Source of the DNA: Liolophura sinensis
Lineage: Eukaryota; Mollusca; Polyplacophora; Chitonida; Chitonidae
DNA: 64,000 nt
Assembly: GCF_032854445.1 (NCBI RefSeq)
Contig: NC_088295.1
Span: forward strand, 94,855,805 to 94,919,804
Direction: 5' to 3'
Position 1 is the stretch's first letter. Each line of letters starts with the position of its first letter. Position numbers and translations under genes: made by a program. A model generated the notes under the pieces. That model saw nothing but the letters and a program-made list of their open reading frames with translations, ran no database searches and was not told the origin of the DNA. Shown here in pieces: positions 46,612-58,958 of this stretch.

Positions 46612-47885
46612 CAAAGTCTGAAGGACAGCAGGTAAATCAAGCGTCACAGAATGAAGGGCTAAAACCGTGTGCAAAGGATATCAAGTAAATCAGACGTGAA
46701 AGAATAAAGGGATAAAACTGTGTGCAAAGGATAGCAGATAAATCAGACGTGACAGAATAAAGCGATGAAACCGCGTGCAAAGGAAAGCAGATAAATCAGA
46801 CGTGACACAATGAAGGGTTGAGACCGTGTGCAAAGGATAGCAGATAAATCAGACGTGACAGAATAAAGGGGAAAAATCGTGTGCCAAGGATAGCAGATAA
46901 ATCAGACGTGACAGAATATAGGGATAAAACTGTGTGCCAAGGATAGCGGATAAATCAGAGGTGACAGAATATAGGGATAAAACTGTGTGCAAAGGATAGC
47001 AGGTAAATCAGACGTGACACAATGAAGGTCTGAGACCGTGTGCAAAGGATAGCAGATAAATCAGACGTGACAGAATAAAGGGGAAAAATCGTGTGCCAAG
47101 GATAGCAGATAAATCAGACGTGACAGAATAAAGGGATAAAACCGTGTGCAAAGGATATCAGGTAAATCAGACGTGACAGAATAAGGGATAAAACCGTGTG
47201 CAAAGGATAGCAGATAAATCAGAGGTGACAAAATAAAGGGCTGAGACCGTGTGCAAAGGGTAGCAGGTAAATCCCACGTGACAGAATAAAGGGATGAAAT
47301 CGTGTGCAAAGGATAGCATGTACATCAAGCGTCATAGAATGAAGGGATGAAACCGTGTGCAAAGGACAGCAGGTAACTCAAGCGTCATAGAATAAAGGGA
47401 TGAAACCGTGTCCAAAGGGTAGCAGGTAAATCCCACGTGACAGAATAAAGGGATGAAATCGTGTGCAAAGGGTAGCAGGTAAATCCCACGTGACAGAATG
47501 GAGGGGTAAAACCGTGTACAAAGGACAGCAGGTAAATCAAGCGTCATAGAATGAAGGGCTGAGACCGTGTCCAAAAGGTAGCAGGTAAATCCCACGTGGC
47601 AGAATAAAGGGATGAAATCGTGTGCAAAGGGTAGCAGGTAAATCCCACGTGACAGAATGGAGGGGTAAAACCGTGTACAAAGGACAGCAGGTAAATCAAG
47701 CGTCATAGAATGAAGGGATAAAACCGTGTCCAAAGGGTAACAGGTAAATCCCACGTGGCAGAATAAAGGGATGAAATCGTGTGTAAAGGATAGCGCGTAA
47801 ATCAGGCGTGACAGAATGAAAAGATTAAACCATGTGCAATGGATAGCACGTAAATCAGACGTGACAGAATGCACAGATTTCAACC
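46612..47885. repeat. 53-bp minisatellite with 159-bp trimer
   Basis: About 24 units of AAAGGATAGCAGATAAATCA plus GACGTGACAGAATAAAGGGATAAAACCGTGTGC. From about 47380 a three-unit pattern (159 bp) recurs. Since 53 is not a multiple of three, the 186-codon minus frame cycles through all three readings, giving an apparent 53-residue repeat. Confidence 0.95.
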
Positions 47886-48333
47886 CCACCAAAAATCCCG
47901 ATGTACAAAGTCAAGGTGTAAGTGCGACCGATTCCCTGCATAAATCTAGCTTTCACTTAGGTCTGATGTGATTTCATCGACTTGAATTTATCGGCATCAA
48001 TTGTGTTATGGTAAGAGATATCTATTACACTTCATTATAGATTCCAGTTTCTCGATGTATGTCCATGGAATGCTTCACTAAGAGTAGACACTACAGACAA
48101 ACAGTATGAGCTTTCCTTCATGCATGTAAAAACACATTCTCTTGCATACAAAAGTAATACAAAGTTATTCGGCGTATGCAAACTCTTCATGAAGCATGCT
48201 TCCTCTAAGTATTAAAGACAACGCCATATTATGCGTCGCTCTGTTCAGCGACTAGTTCCACAGATGTGTGAAAACATCAGAAAAAAGTTTATTCAAATTG
48301 TCGACCATTAGATCTTTCATGTGAGCTATTTCA
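47886..48333. other. unique sequence, no gene seen
   Basis: Nothing recognisable. Confidence 0.5.
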
Positions 48334-48415
48334 TTGGTTTATTTGACTGGTGTTTGCAGCCGTACACAAGAATAATTCACTCATACGCCAGTTGGCGGTA
48401 TTATGGTGAAAGCTA
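48334..48415 (+). mobile_element. dispersed SINE-like repeat fragment
   Basis: GGTTTATTTGACTGGTGTTT then GCAGCCGTACACAAGAATAA TTCACTCATACGCC, diverged member of the family at 35587 and 44278. Confidence 0.6.
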
Positions 48416-49309
48416 TTTCATTTAACGGATATGATGGACGGCGGTCACTGATGGAGAGTGTAGGGTAGAAATCTTTAAGAATACATAAATTCTCAGTAGT
48501 CTGTTTGAAAGAAATAAATCTGGACTAAAACGCGTTCTTACATGGTACATGTACGTTGTTTATCTGTGCCTAACAATAAAAGACCAATACTGTTTACATA
48601 CTATTATCATTTTGATAAAGTTATTCATCAGTCAGAATTTGAATGCGTACATTCTCCTGTCTAGAGGTCTAGAGGCCGACTCCCATCTCACCAAACCTCG
48701 AGCAGAATTCCGCTTAAGCCTTCAATCACTCACAGGTGAATTATGCGAATCAGTTTTTCCGCGAAGTAGCTAGTCACGTGACCATTTCTACAAGGGTCCA
48801 TCTCCGGCTAGACAGGCTTTGCCAGCAACCTTGTCATGGACTGGTATTTATATCGTAGGGTTTAATGGCCCATCCTCGCTTGGCCACACTTTCCGCCAAG
48901 TGCCAGCGATAAACTCCTAGTCGTCATATTTCGGGAAGCAAGTGCTGCCCAGTCAGCCTCCAAAGTCCACCCCACAAAAACTTCCACCGAGAAATACATA
49001 TATGCATTCCAAATGTTTCAACGTAACACAAACGTTAATTAAATATGGCATGTTAATTGAGTCTCCCTTTGAAGACCTAACTTGCTCTCTTCATCTTTGT
49101 GCTACACATTTTATCTGGCACCATTGCTCATTGTAAACACAACGGTCCAATATTCAATGGCCCAATGAGAAAATCGTATGGTTAGCCTCTCCGACACACC
49201 AGCTCTTAATACAGCTTGGGAACAAGCCAAACTGAGGCTGGTGTCATTGCATTAGAAACAGAGCTCACGACGCATGTCTTAATTTAGAAATAGAAGTACA
49301 CGCCATTTA
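48416..49309. other. unique sequence with palindromic E-box
   Basis: GTCACGTGAC (48773-48782) lies in a GC-richer block that also contains ATTTATAT (48846). Promoter-like, but no exon is supported. Confidence 0.35.
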
Positions 49310-52215
49310 TCACCAAGGCTTACCATTGCCCATGGCACCGTCATCCCTACGTCATTGTCAATGACATCGTCATCCCTACTTGTCATTGTCCATGACACAG
49401 TCATTCATAATTGTCATTATTCATGACACCATTATCTCTACTTATCATTGTCCATGACACCGTCATCCCAAGTTGTCATTGTCCATGACACAGTCCACCA
49501 TACATGTCATTGTCCATGACACCATTATCCCTACTTGTCCGTGCCACCGTTATCCCTACTTGTCATTGTCCATGACACCGTCATTTATATTTGTCATTGC
49601 CCATGGCACAGTAATCTCTACTTGTCATTGTCCATGCCACCGTTAGCCCTTATTTGTCACTGTCCATGACACCATTATCCCTACTTATCATTGTCCATCA
49701 GACTGTTATCCCTACTTGTCATTGACCATGTCATCGTCATCCCTACTTGTCATTGTCACTGACACCGTCATCCCTACTTGTCATTCTCCATGACACTGTC
49801 ATCCCTACTTGGCATTGTCCATGACACCGTCATCTCTACCTGCCATTGTCCATGACACCGTCATCTATACTTGTCATTGACCATGACACAGTCATCCTTA
49901 CTTGTCATTGTCCATGACACCGTCATCCCTACTTGTCATTGTCCATGACACCGTCATCCCTAGTTGTCATTGTCCATGACGCCGTCCACCATACTTGCAG
50001 TTGTCCATAACACCGTTATCCCTACTTGTTATTGTCAATGCCACAATAATCCTTACTTGTCATTGTCCGTGACACTGTCATCTCTACTTGTCATTGCCCA
50101 TGACACAGTCATCCCTACTTGTCATTGTCCATGACACAGTCATTCATAATTGTCATTATTCATGACACCATTATCTCTGCTTATCATTGTCCATGGCACT
50201 GTTATCCCTACTTGTCATTGTCCATAACACCATTATCCCTACTTGTTATTGTCCGTGCCACCGTCATCTCTACTTGTCATTGACCATGACACAATTATCC
50301 TTACTTGTCATTGTCCATGACACCGTCATCCCTAGTTGTCATTGTCCATGACACCGTTCACCATACTTGTCATTGTCCATGACACCATTATCCCTACTTG
50401 TCATTGTCCGTGCCACCGTCGTCTCTACTTGTCATTGTCCATGACACAGTCGTCCCTACTTGACATTGTCCATGACACCGTCGTCTCTACTTGTCATTGT
50501 CCATGACACCGTCGTCCCTACCTGACATTGTCCATGACACTGTCATTTATATTTGTCATTCCCCATGACACAGTAATCTCTTATTTGTAATATCCCTTAT
50601 TTGTCACTGTCCATGACACCATTATCCCTACTTATCATTGTCCATCAGACTGTTATCTGTATTTGTCATAGACCATGTCATCGTTATCCCTACTTGTCAA
50701 TGTCCATGACACCGTCATTGTCCATGACACTGCCATCCATACCTGTTATTGTCCATGACACCGTCAACCATACTTTTCATTGTCCATAATATCGTTATCC
50801 CTACTTGTCATTGTCCATGACACCATCATCCATACTTGTCTTTGTCAATGACACCGTCATCCATACTTGTCATTGTGCATGACACCATCATCCATACTTG
50901 TCATTGTGAGTGACAACATTATCCCTACTTGTCATTTTCCATTGCATCGTTATCCATACTTGTCACTGTCCATGACACTGTCATTCAAACTTGTTATTGT
51001 CCATGACACCGTCAACCATACATGTCATTGTCCATAATACCGTTATCCCTACTTGTCATTGTCCCAGACACCATCATCCATACATGTCTTTGTCCATGAC
51101 ACCGTCATCCCTACTTGTCATTGTCCATGACACCGTCATTCTTACTTGTCACTGTCCATGACACCGTCATCCCTACTTGTCATTGTCCATGACACAGTCA
51201 ACCGTACATGTCATTGTCCATTATACAGATATCCCTACTTGTCACTGACCATGACACAGTCATCCTTACTTGTTATTATCCATGACACCATCATCTACTC
51301 TTGTCTCTGCCCATGACACCGTCATCCATACTTGCCACTGTCCATGACGCCGTTGTTTTTTTTTTGTCCGTGTTCATGACATCGTAATCTCTACTTGTCA
51401 CTGTTCCTGACACCGTCATCCATTCTTGTCTTTGTCCATGGCACCGTCATCCATATTTGCCATTTTCTATAATATTTGCCATTTTTTGCCCTTACTTGTC
51501 ACTGTGCATGACACCTGGTTTTCATTGTCCATGACACCACTATCCCTAGTTGTCGTCGTCGATGACACCGTTAACCCGTTTTTGTCATTGTCCATGTCAC
51601 CGCCATCCTTACTTGTCATTGTCCATGACACCGTTGTTTCTACTTGTCATTGTCCATGACACAGTCATCCCTTCTTATCATTGTGGAAGACACCGTTATC
51701 CCTACTTGGCTTTTGTCTAGGACACCTTTATTACGGCTTGTCATTTGTCATAACACCATTATCCCTACTTGTCACTGTCCATGACACCGTCATCCATACT
51801 TGTCATTGTGCAGGACACCTTCATCACGACCTGTCATTGTCTATGAGACCGTTATCCGTACTTGTCATTGTCCACGACACCGTCATCCGTACTTTTCATT
51901 GTCCAGGGCATGGTAATCCCAATTTGCCATCTTTTTGGACACCTTCACCTCGGCTTCTCATTGTCCAGGAGACTTTTATCCCGACGCGTTATTGTCTAGC
52001 ACACCGTCAACTCGGCTTGTCATTGTCCCGGACAGCGTCAGCTTGGCTTGTCATTGTCTGCGACACCGTCATCCCTATTGGCATTATCTAGGCCACCGTC
52101 ATCCCTACTTGTTACTGTCTAGGAACCTTTATCACGGATTGTCATTGTCCAGGACACTTTCATCACGGATTGTCATTGTCCAGGACACTTTCATCACGGA
52201 TTGTCATTGTGCAGG
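49310..52215. repeat. 31-bp minisatellite of hairpin units
   Basis: Roughly 93 units of TGTCATTGTCCATGACACCG plus TCATCCCTACT, exact 31-bp period over long stretches, the largest array in the window. Each unit contains TGTCAT-TGTCC-ATGACA, a 6-bp stem with a 5-nt loop. The last units (from about 51800) switch to a GTCCAGGACAC variant and decay. Confidence 0.97.
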
Positions 52216-52746
52216 ACACCGTAAACTTGGTTTGTGAATATTTCTGCTCCAAGTACCAAATTCTACTGAATATTCAGTAAAACAAAAGGAAAAAATTATC
52301 CACAATGTAAATTGGGAAGGGGCTGCATCAGATTTATTTTATTCACAGTCACTTGCGTATTTAATAGTTAACGGAAACTTTAGTGAAAATACATCGGCGG
52401 CTGATCGACAGTACGATAGCCCAAGTCACTCACGTGACGTTTCATTTTTCTCGTCAAGGAGCTTTACGCATTCGAGACCACACGCCTTTCTACGTGATCC
52501 TACGGTACCGAAACAAGGCTCGTGCATAGATGGGCGCTATCGGCGCAGTGATCCCCCCAAAATTTGTGGATAATTGTTGATAGAGGAGTATCAGATATTT
52601 ATTAAGTATTTTCAGATTCCTTGAGTCTAAATCTGTATCAATGTTATAAAATCAAGCAACTACCTGCATTTGAATAAATCGAAACATCCAAAATAAACAT
52701 GAACTATTTACTCACGTAGCAGCTAATGAATATTAAGTTATTCAAC
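52216..52746. other. unique sequence upstream of the helicase fragment
   Basis: TCACGTGACGT at 52430-52440 combines an E-box and a CRE half site. This could be promoter sequence for the downstream frame, but no TATA or start can be placed. Confidence 0.3.
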
Positions 52747-52917
52747 ATGGCAGCGCCCACGAAAGACGGCAAGAAAAGAGAGTTCGAAGAAGCAATCACG
52801 TATGCCAAGGCAAGCGGCGGCGTTTCCGTAGAGCTAACAGCAAAGCAGGTCACCACTCTTCGCGCGGCATGTGAGAAAGGAGATGTCATTGCAGTCTAAT
52901 CGGCTGGGTATGGTAAG
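52747..52917 (+). pseudogene. 5' end of a RecQ/DEAD-like helicase gene, interrupted
   Basis: ATG at 52747 (CAACATGG context) opens 50 codons starting MAAPTKDGKKREFEEAITYA and ending RAACEKGDVIAV, then TAA at 52897-52899. In the same frame the sequence continues SAGYGK, which resembles the Walker A (motif I) of RecQ-like helicases. In many invertebrate proteins of this kind an EFEEA...Y segment and a stretch ending in DV.(A/G)VLP(T/S)GYGKS stand in this order. A single base change at the TAA would account for the stop. Immediately after GGT the sequence GTAAGG could be a donor; instead of more coding sequence the 33-bp minisatellite follows. Either a dead gene fragment or exon 1 with an error or polymorphism. 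Family assignment is from memory. Confidence 0.55.
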
Positions 52918-54640
52918 GATATGATAGAACTGACCAACAGCAATGTCAGGGATATGGTAGAACTGACCAACAGCAATGTCAAGGATATGGTAGAATTAAC
53001 CAACAGCAACGACAGGGATATGATAACAATTACCAGAAAATTCCTGAAAATTACCTGAGAATTCAAGAATAGAGGATTTGTGTTTGGCAGCATTGTGTGT
53101 ACGGGGATATAGGCAATAAATATGTACTAGGATCAAGATAATCAGCAAAAGTTGGTACCAACGTGATTCAGTTCGTGTATAGTAGAAGCGATCAACGGCA
53201 TTGTCAGCCTATTGTAGAATCGACCAACAACAATGTAAGGGATAAGGTAGAATAGAGGAAGAGCAATATCTGGGATATGGTAAAATTGACAAATATCAGG
53301 CACAGGATTTACCTGACCAACAGCAACGGCAGGGATATGGTGAATTAACCAACAGCATTGTCAGGGATATGGTAGAACTAACCCACAGCAATGTCAGGGA
53401 TATGGTGGAATTGACAAATATCAGGCACAGGATTTAACTGACCAACAGCAACGCCAAAGATACGGTTTGACGAGTTGACCCACAGCAATGTCAGGGTTAT
53501 GGTAGAACTGACCAACAGCAATGTCAGGGTTGTGGTAGAACTAACCAACAGGAATGCCAGGGATATGGTAGAGCTGACCCACAGCAATGTCAGGGATATG
53601 GTACAACTGACCAACAGCAATGTCAGGGTTATGGTAGAACTGACCAACAGCAATGTCAGGGTTGTGGTAGAACTAACCAACAGGAATGTCAGGGATATGG
53701 CAGAGCTGACCCACAGCAATGTCAGGGATATGGTAGAACTGACCAACAGCAATGTCAGGGTTATGGTAGAACTGACCAACAGCAATGTCAGGGTTGTGGT
53801 AGAACTAACCAACAAGAATGTCAGGGATATGGTAGAGCTGACCCACAGCAATGTCAGGGATATGGTAGAACTGACCAACAGCAATGTCAGGGTTGTGGTA
53901 GAACTAACCAACAGGGATATGGTAGAGTTGACCCATTGCAATGTCAGGGATATGGTAGAACTGACCAACAGCAATGAAAGGGATATGGTAGAATTGACCC
54001 ACTGCAATGTCAGGGATATGGTAGAACTGACCAACAGCAGCAATGTCAGGGATATGGTAGAACTGACCAACAGCAATATCGGGGATATGGTAGAACTGAC
54101 CAATAGCAACGCCAGGGATATGGTAGGACTGACCCACAGTAAGGTCAAGGATATGGTGAGCTGACCAACAGCAATGTCAGGGATATGGTAGAACTGACCA
54201 ACAGCAATGTCAGGGATATGGTAGAACTGACCCACAGCAATGTCAGGGATATGGTGGAATTGACAAATATCAGGCACAGGATTTAACTGCCCAACAGCAA
54301 CGCCAGGGATATGGTAGAATAGACCAACAGCAATATCAGGGTTATGGTAGAACTGACCAACGGCAATGTCAGGGTTGTGGTAGAACTAACCAACAGGAAT
54401 GTCAGGGATATGGTAGAGCTGACCCACAGCAATATCAGGGATATGGTAGAACTGACCAACAGCAATGAAAGGGATATGGTAGAATTGACCCACTGCAATG
54501 TCAGGGATATGGTAGAACTGACCAACAGCAATGTCAGGGATATGGTAGAACTGACCAACAGCAATGTCAAGGATATGGTAGAATTAACCAACAGCAATGA
54601 CAGGGATATGATGACAATTACCAGAAAATTCCTGAAAATT
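52918..54640. repeat. 33-bp minisatellite with inserted cassettes
   Basis: Units of GGGATATGGTAGAACTGACC plus AACAGCAATGTCA. As 33 is 11 codons, the plus strand and two minus frames stay open (plus repeat NSNVRDMVELT). Blocks are interrupted by 52990-53210 and by a cassette AATTGACAAATATCAGGCAC at about 53284, 53407 and 54257. Confidence 0.95.
53000..53176. repeat. left copy of a duplicated array edge
   Basis: From the last 33-bp units through ATTCAAGAATAGAGGATTTG and about 110 bp of unique sequence, this stretch is repeated at 54588-54765 with an offset of 1588 bp and a few changes. Confidence 0.92.
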
Positions 54641-54765
54641 ACCTGAGAATTCAAGAATAGAGGATTTGTGTTTGGCAGCATTGTGTGTACGGGGATATAG
54701 GCAATAATATGCACTAGGATCAGAAAATCAGAAAAAGTTAGTATCCACGTGATTCAGCTCCTATT
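54588..54765. repeat. right copy of a duplicated array edge
   Basis: Counterpart of 53000-53176; the two share CCAGAAAATTCCTGAAAATT and TTTGGCAGCATTGTGTGTAC. Confidence 0.92.
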
Positions 54766-55600
54766 TACCCTAGCCTCTGTTCTCCCCGGACCAATTTCAA
54801 CGATTGAACAAAAAGAATGAAATCAATGGCAACCATATGGGCAATGCATCACACCTTACCACAAAGCACACTCAACACGAGGACTAAAACTACTGTCGTC
54901 TAGATATTCCATGTGCTATATAATGTTCAAGACGTTTTCAAATACTCAGTGCTAATAGCTCCGGAATTAAGGGTAGATACGGACTGTGGCAAGTGGTTTG
55001 CTTACTGTCAGGCGACACCGTCCCTAGAGGAAAGCAAATCAAACCAATTCCTCTAGAACTCTTATCTCGTTACCTGAAGATGGCTGAGAGCAGGACTGGT
55101 GCCGTCAAGACGAGACGGACAGGCGGGATATGCGACTCTTTGCTACTGTAAGATTTAACTGTTCGACAACCATAAATTGCCTTCAGACGTTGCCAAAGCA
55201 AACAGTAGTTCAAACAGAAGTGTTCAAACCATGAGCATATTGGCCAAAGACCTCAAATTGGTACCCGAAGGTCTGCGTCAATGTCTACCCTTCCACTAAG
55301 TTTCCCCGAGGGGCTAATCAGAAAGGTAGAATTGTTTTGCTTCGAGTAGAATACATGTAAATGGGAGAAATGATTGGGTTTCCGACCTACCTAAATATAC
55401 ACTGCACTTATCAAACAACATAACTTTTACGGCCACGTCCGTGCATTTTGAGTCATCGCCTGAGTAAAGAGATTACTAGGTACATTTCTCTTCCTTCAGA
55501 GCTATATCCAACAAACTTCACATATAGGCAGGTGGTCATCTGCATGTATGTAGGAAACTGGAGGAGAGGTAACCACCATCCTTCATCCAGATGTAACAAC
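54766..55600. other. unique sequence, no gene seen
   Basis: No supported exon or RNA gene. Confidence 0.5.
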
Positions 55601-55607
55601 AACAACC

Positions 55608-55628
55608 ATGATAATAATAATAATAATT
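55608..55628. repeat. (AAT)n microsatellite
   Basis: GATAATAATAATAATAATTA at the left edge of the 63-bp array. Confidence 0.9.
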
Positions 55629-55629
55629 A

Positions 55630-57637
55630 CCACACTCACGAATACAACTCCTAACATCAGCACAAGGTGATGAATACTGTAACAAATCTCAACCACACTC
55701 ACGAATACAACTCCTAACATCAGCACAAGGTGATGAATACTGTAACAAATCTCAGCCATCCACACTGAGACAACTCCTAACATCAGCACAAGGTGATGAG
55801 TACTGTAACAAATCTCAGCCATCCACACTGAGACAACTCCTAACATCAGCACAAGGTGATGAATACTGTAACAAATCTCAACCACACTCACGAATACAAC
55901 TCCTAACATCAGCACAAGGTGATGAATACTGTAACAAATCTCAGCCATCCACACTGAGACAACTCCTAACATCAGCACAAGGTGATGAGTACTGTAACAA
56001 ATCTCAGCCATCCACACTGAGACAACTCCTAACATCAGCACAAGGTGATGAGTACTGTAACAAATCTCAACCACACTCACGAATACAACTCCTAACATCA
56101 GCACAAGGTGATGAATACTGTAACAAATCTCAGCCATCCACACTGAGACAACTCCTAACATCAGCACAAGGTGATGAATACTGTAACAAATCTCAGCCAT
56201 CCACACTGAGACAACTCCTAACATCAGCACAAGGTGATGAGTACTGTAACAAATCTCAACCACACTCACGAATACAACTCCTAACATCAGCACAAGGTGA
56301 TGAATACTGTAACAAATCTCAACCACACTCACGAATACAACTCCTAACATCAGCACAAGGTGATGAATACTGTAACAAATCTCAGCCATCCACACTGAGA
56401 CAACTCCTAACATCAGCACAAGGTGATGAGTACTGTAACAAATCTCAGCCATCCACACTGAGACAACTCCTAACATCAGCACAAGGTGATGAGTACTGTA
56501 ACAAATCTCAGCCATCCACACTGAGACAACTCCTAACATCAGCACAAGGTGATGAGTACTGTAACAAATCTCAGCCATCCACACCGAGACAACTCCTAAC
56601 ATCAGCACAAGGTGATGAATACTGTAACAAATCTCAGCCATCCACACCGAGACAACTCCTAACATCAGCACAAGGTGATGAATACTGTAATAAATCTCAA
56701 CCACACTCACTGAGACAAGTCCTAACATCAGCACAAGGTGATGAATACTGTAACAAATCTCAACCACACTCACGAATACAACTCCTAACATCAGCACAAG
56801 GTGATGAATACTGTAACAAATCTCAACCACACTCACGAATACAACTCCTAACATCAGCACAAGGTGATGAATACTGTAACAAATCTCAACCACACTCACG
56901 AATACAACTCCTAACATCAGCACAAGGTGATGAATACTGTAACAAATCTCAACCACACTCACGAATACAACTCCTAACATCAGCACAAGGTGATGAATAC
57001 TGTAATAAATCTCAACCACACTCACGAATACAACTCCTAACATCAGCACAAGGTGATGAATACTGTAACAAATCTCAACCACACTCACGAATACAACTCC
57101 TAACATCAGCACAAGGTGATGAATACTGTAACAAATCTCAACCACACTCACGAATACAACTCCTAACATCAGCACAAGGTGATGAATACTGTAACAAATC
57201 TCAACCACACTCACGAATACAACTCCTAACATCAGCACAAGGTGATGAATACTGTAACAAATCTCAACCACACTCACGAATACAACTCCTAACATCAGCA
57301 CAAGGTGATGAATACTGTAACAAATCTCAACCACACTCACGAATACAACTCCTAACATCAGCACAAGGTGATGGATACTGTAACAAATCTCAACCATCCA
57401 CACCGAGACAACTCCTAACATCAGCACAAGGTGATGGATACTGTAACAAATCTCAACCATCCACACCGAGACAACTCCTAACATCAGCACAAGGTGACAA
57501 ATCTCAGCCATCCACACCGAGACAACTCCTAACATCAGCACAAGGTGATGAGTACTGCAACAAATCTCAGCCATCCACACCGAGACAACTCCTAACATCA
57601 GCACAAGGTGATGGATACTGTAACAAATGTCAGTTAT
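55630..57637. repeat. 63-bp minisatellite containing a 686-codon minus-strand open frame
   Basis: About 32 units share an almost invariant 45 bp (CTCCTAACATCAGCACAAGG, TGATGAATACTGTAACAAAT) and an 18-bp block in two forms: CAACCACACTCACGAATA or CAGCCATCCACACTGAGA. The unit is 21 codons, so the minus strand from an ATG at 57643 reads repeats of EICYSIHHLVLMLGVV plus FVSVV or SVWMA. One unit near 57490 has a 15-bp in-frame deletion. No known protein matches; the frame is most simply a by-product of period and lack of stops. Confidence 0.96.
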
Positions 57638-57643
57638 GACCAT

Positions 57644-58615
57644 TCAAACTTAGAACTGAACTGGATAAAGCATGCAGCTATCGAGGATGACAGAGGAAAG
57701 AACTAGAGAAAGGTAGAATTGCCCTTTTGCCTCTGACTTGGCAGGTTTTACCTACCAATAACACAGAGCTAGCTCCTGAATCGCACTGGTAAAATCTACA
57801 AATAAGTGGAGTTATATCGCAAATGTCCTCAAACCTGCGGAGTGAGAACAAAACCCAGTAAACACTTGCCAGCATTAGATTGACGAAATCCTGATAACTG
57901 GTCTTCTAAAAGCATGCCAACACGCGAACATGCCCTACCCGTGGGGATTCTAGGTAAGCGGTATACAATGAACATGGTGATGTCTGAAGCCATTATGGGG
58001 CTTTACATGGAAGCACTACAGCAATATTCATTTGTTCATTTCATTGGTGTTTCAATATATGTGATCGATTTTTCAGTTTCGATGTAAAGAAGCTAATGCT
58101 GATGTTCATATTAAACAAGGCATGGGGGTGGGGGGGGGGGGGAACTGGAAGAAGAAGACTCTGACGGTCAGCAGATCTACAAGCCACGTGATGTCAGGAG
58201 ACTTGCTGAATTAACACTCTTCCAGATGTATTGTGGGTGTAATTATCACTTCATTTCAACACATGGTGTTAATATTTATGTCCAGATGTTTATTTATTTT
58301 TATTGATAAATATTGTCACTATTGATAAGTACAAGAAACATGTCTGTACAAAATTCCTGGAATATCAGTTTTATGTCGGTTAATGTCTCAGGCATATTAA
58401 ATGTTGACACCAATTTGTATCTTGTCCATTAGCCTAGGTATGCCGAGTACAGCTGCACCAAATTAAATGGCCGTGGACTAAATCCTCCTGACGTCATTTC
58501 GACGGAAGAGTACAACTAACCTAACGGTAATTCACGTATTCATTACTCCGTCAACAACAACAAAGGTTAAACTTTATTGTCAAATCGCCAGTCCTATTTA
58601 GAGCAATCCGCTGTT
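57644..58615. other. unique sequence, no gene seen
   Basis: A poly-G run lies at 58124-58142. The short minus frame 57678-57875 has no recognised similarity. Confidence 0.5.
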
Positions 58616-58958
58616 ACGCACGTTCAATTGTGTGAATGTTAGCAGAGCTCGGCGAGGCAGACATATTGATTTTTCTTTTCAACTGACTTTGTTTGAATGT
58701 CTGACAAAAGCTGAGGATGGAGAACGTGTGATGGGAAATGTGTGTCAGCTTCACGCGCGCCCACAACGGCGTGCACATGGGCTGGCAGACGGTCAAGGTC
58801 AGAATAACATGGCCTTCACCTCTAGACAATGATTCATTCTCAACAATGTGTTTCATTCGGACAAAGCCGTCTGGGCAGGCACCTAAAATAGTCTGAGTTA
58901 ATGGCAGGACTTGTTTGAGATAAGGACATGCTGGCCATTCAGAAAACACAAACGCCAA
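58616..58958 (-). CDS. unassigned non-repeat open frame
   Basis: A 114-codon minus frame (TTG at its first codon) including FSEWPACPYLKQVLPL and GACPDGFVRMKHIVEN. Within it ACTATTTTAG/GTGCC resembles an acceptor and TCTAGAG/GTGAAGG a donor. No family is recognised and chance cannot be excluded. Confidence 0.15.

Noticed and set aside
49310-52215. CRISPR array
   Set aside because: Units are contiguous with a 31-bp period and no unique spacers, no cas genes are near, and the context is eukaryotic.
53378-54714. 299-, 229- and 143-codon frames as repeat-domain proteins
   Set aside because: The 33-bp unit is a multiple of three and free of stops in three frames; frames lie on both strands over the same DNA.
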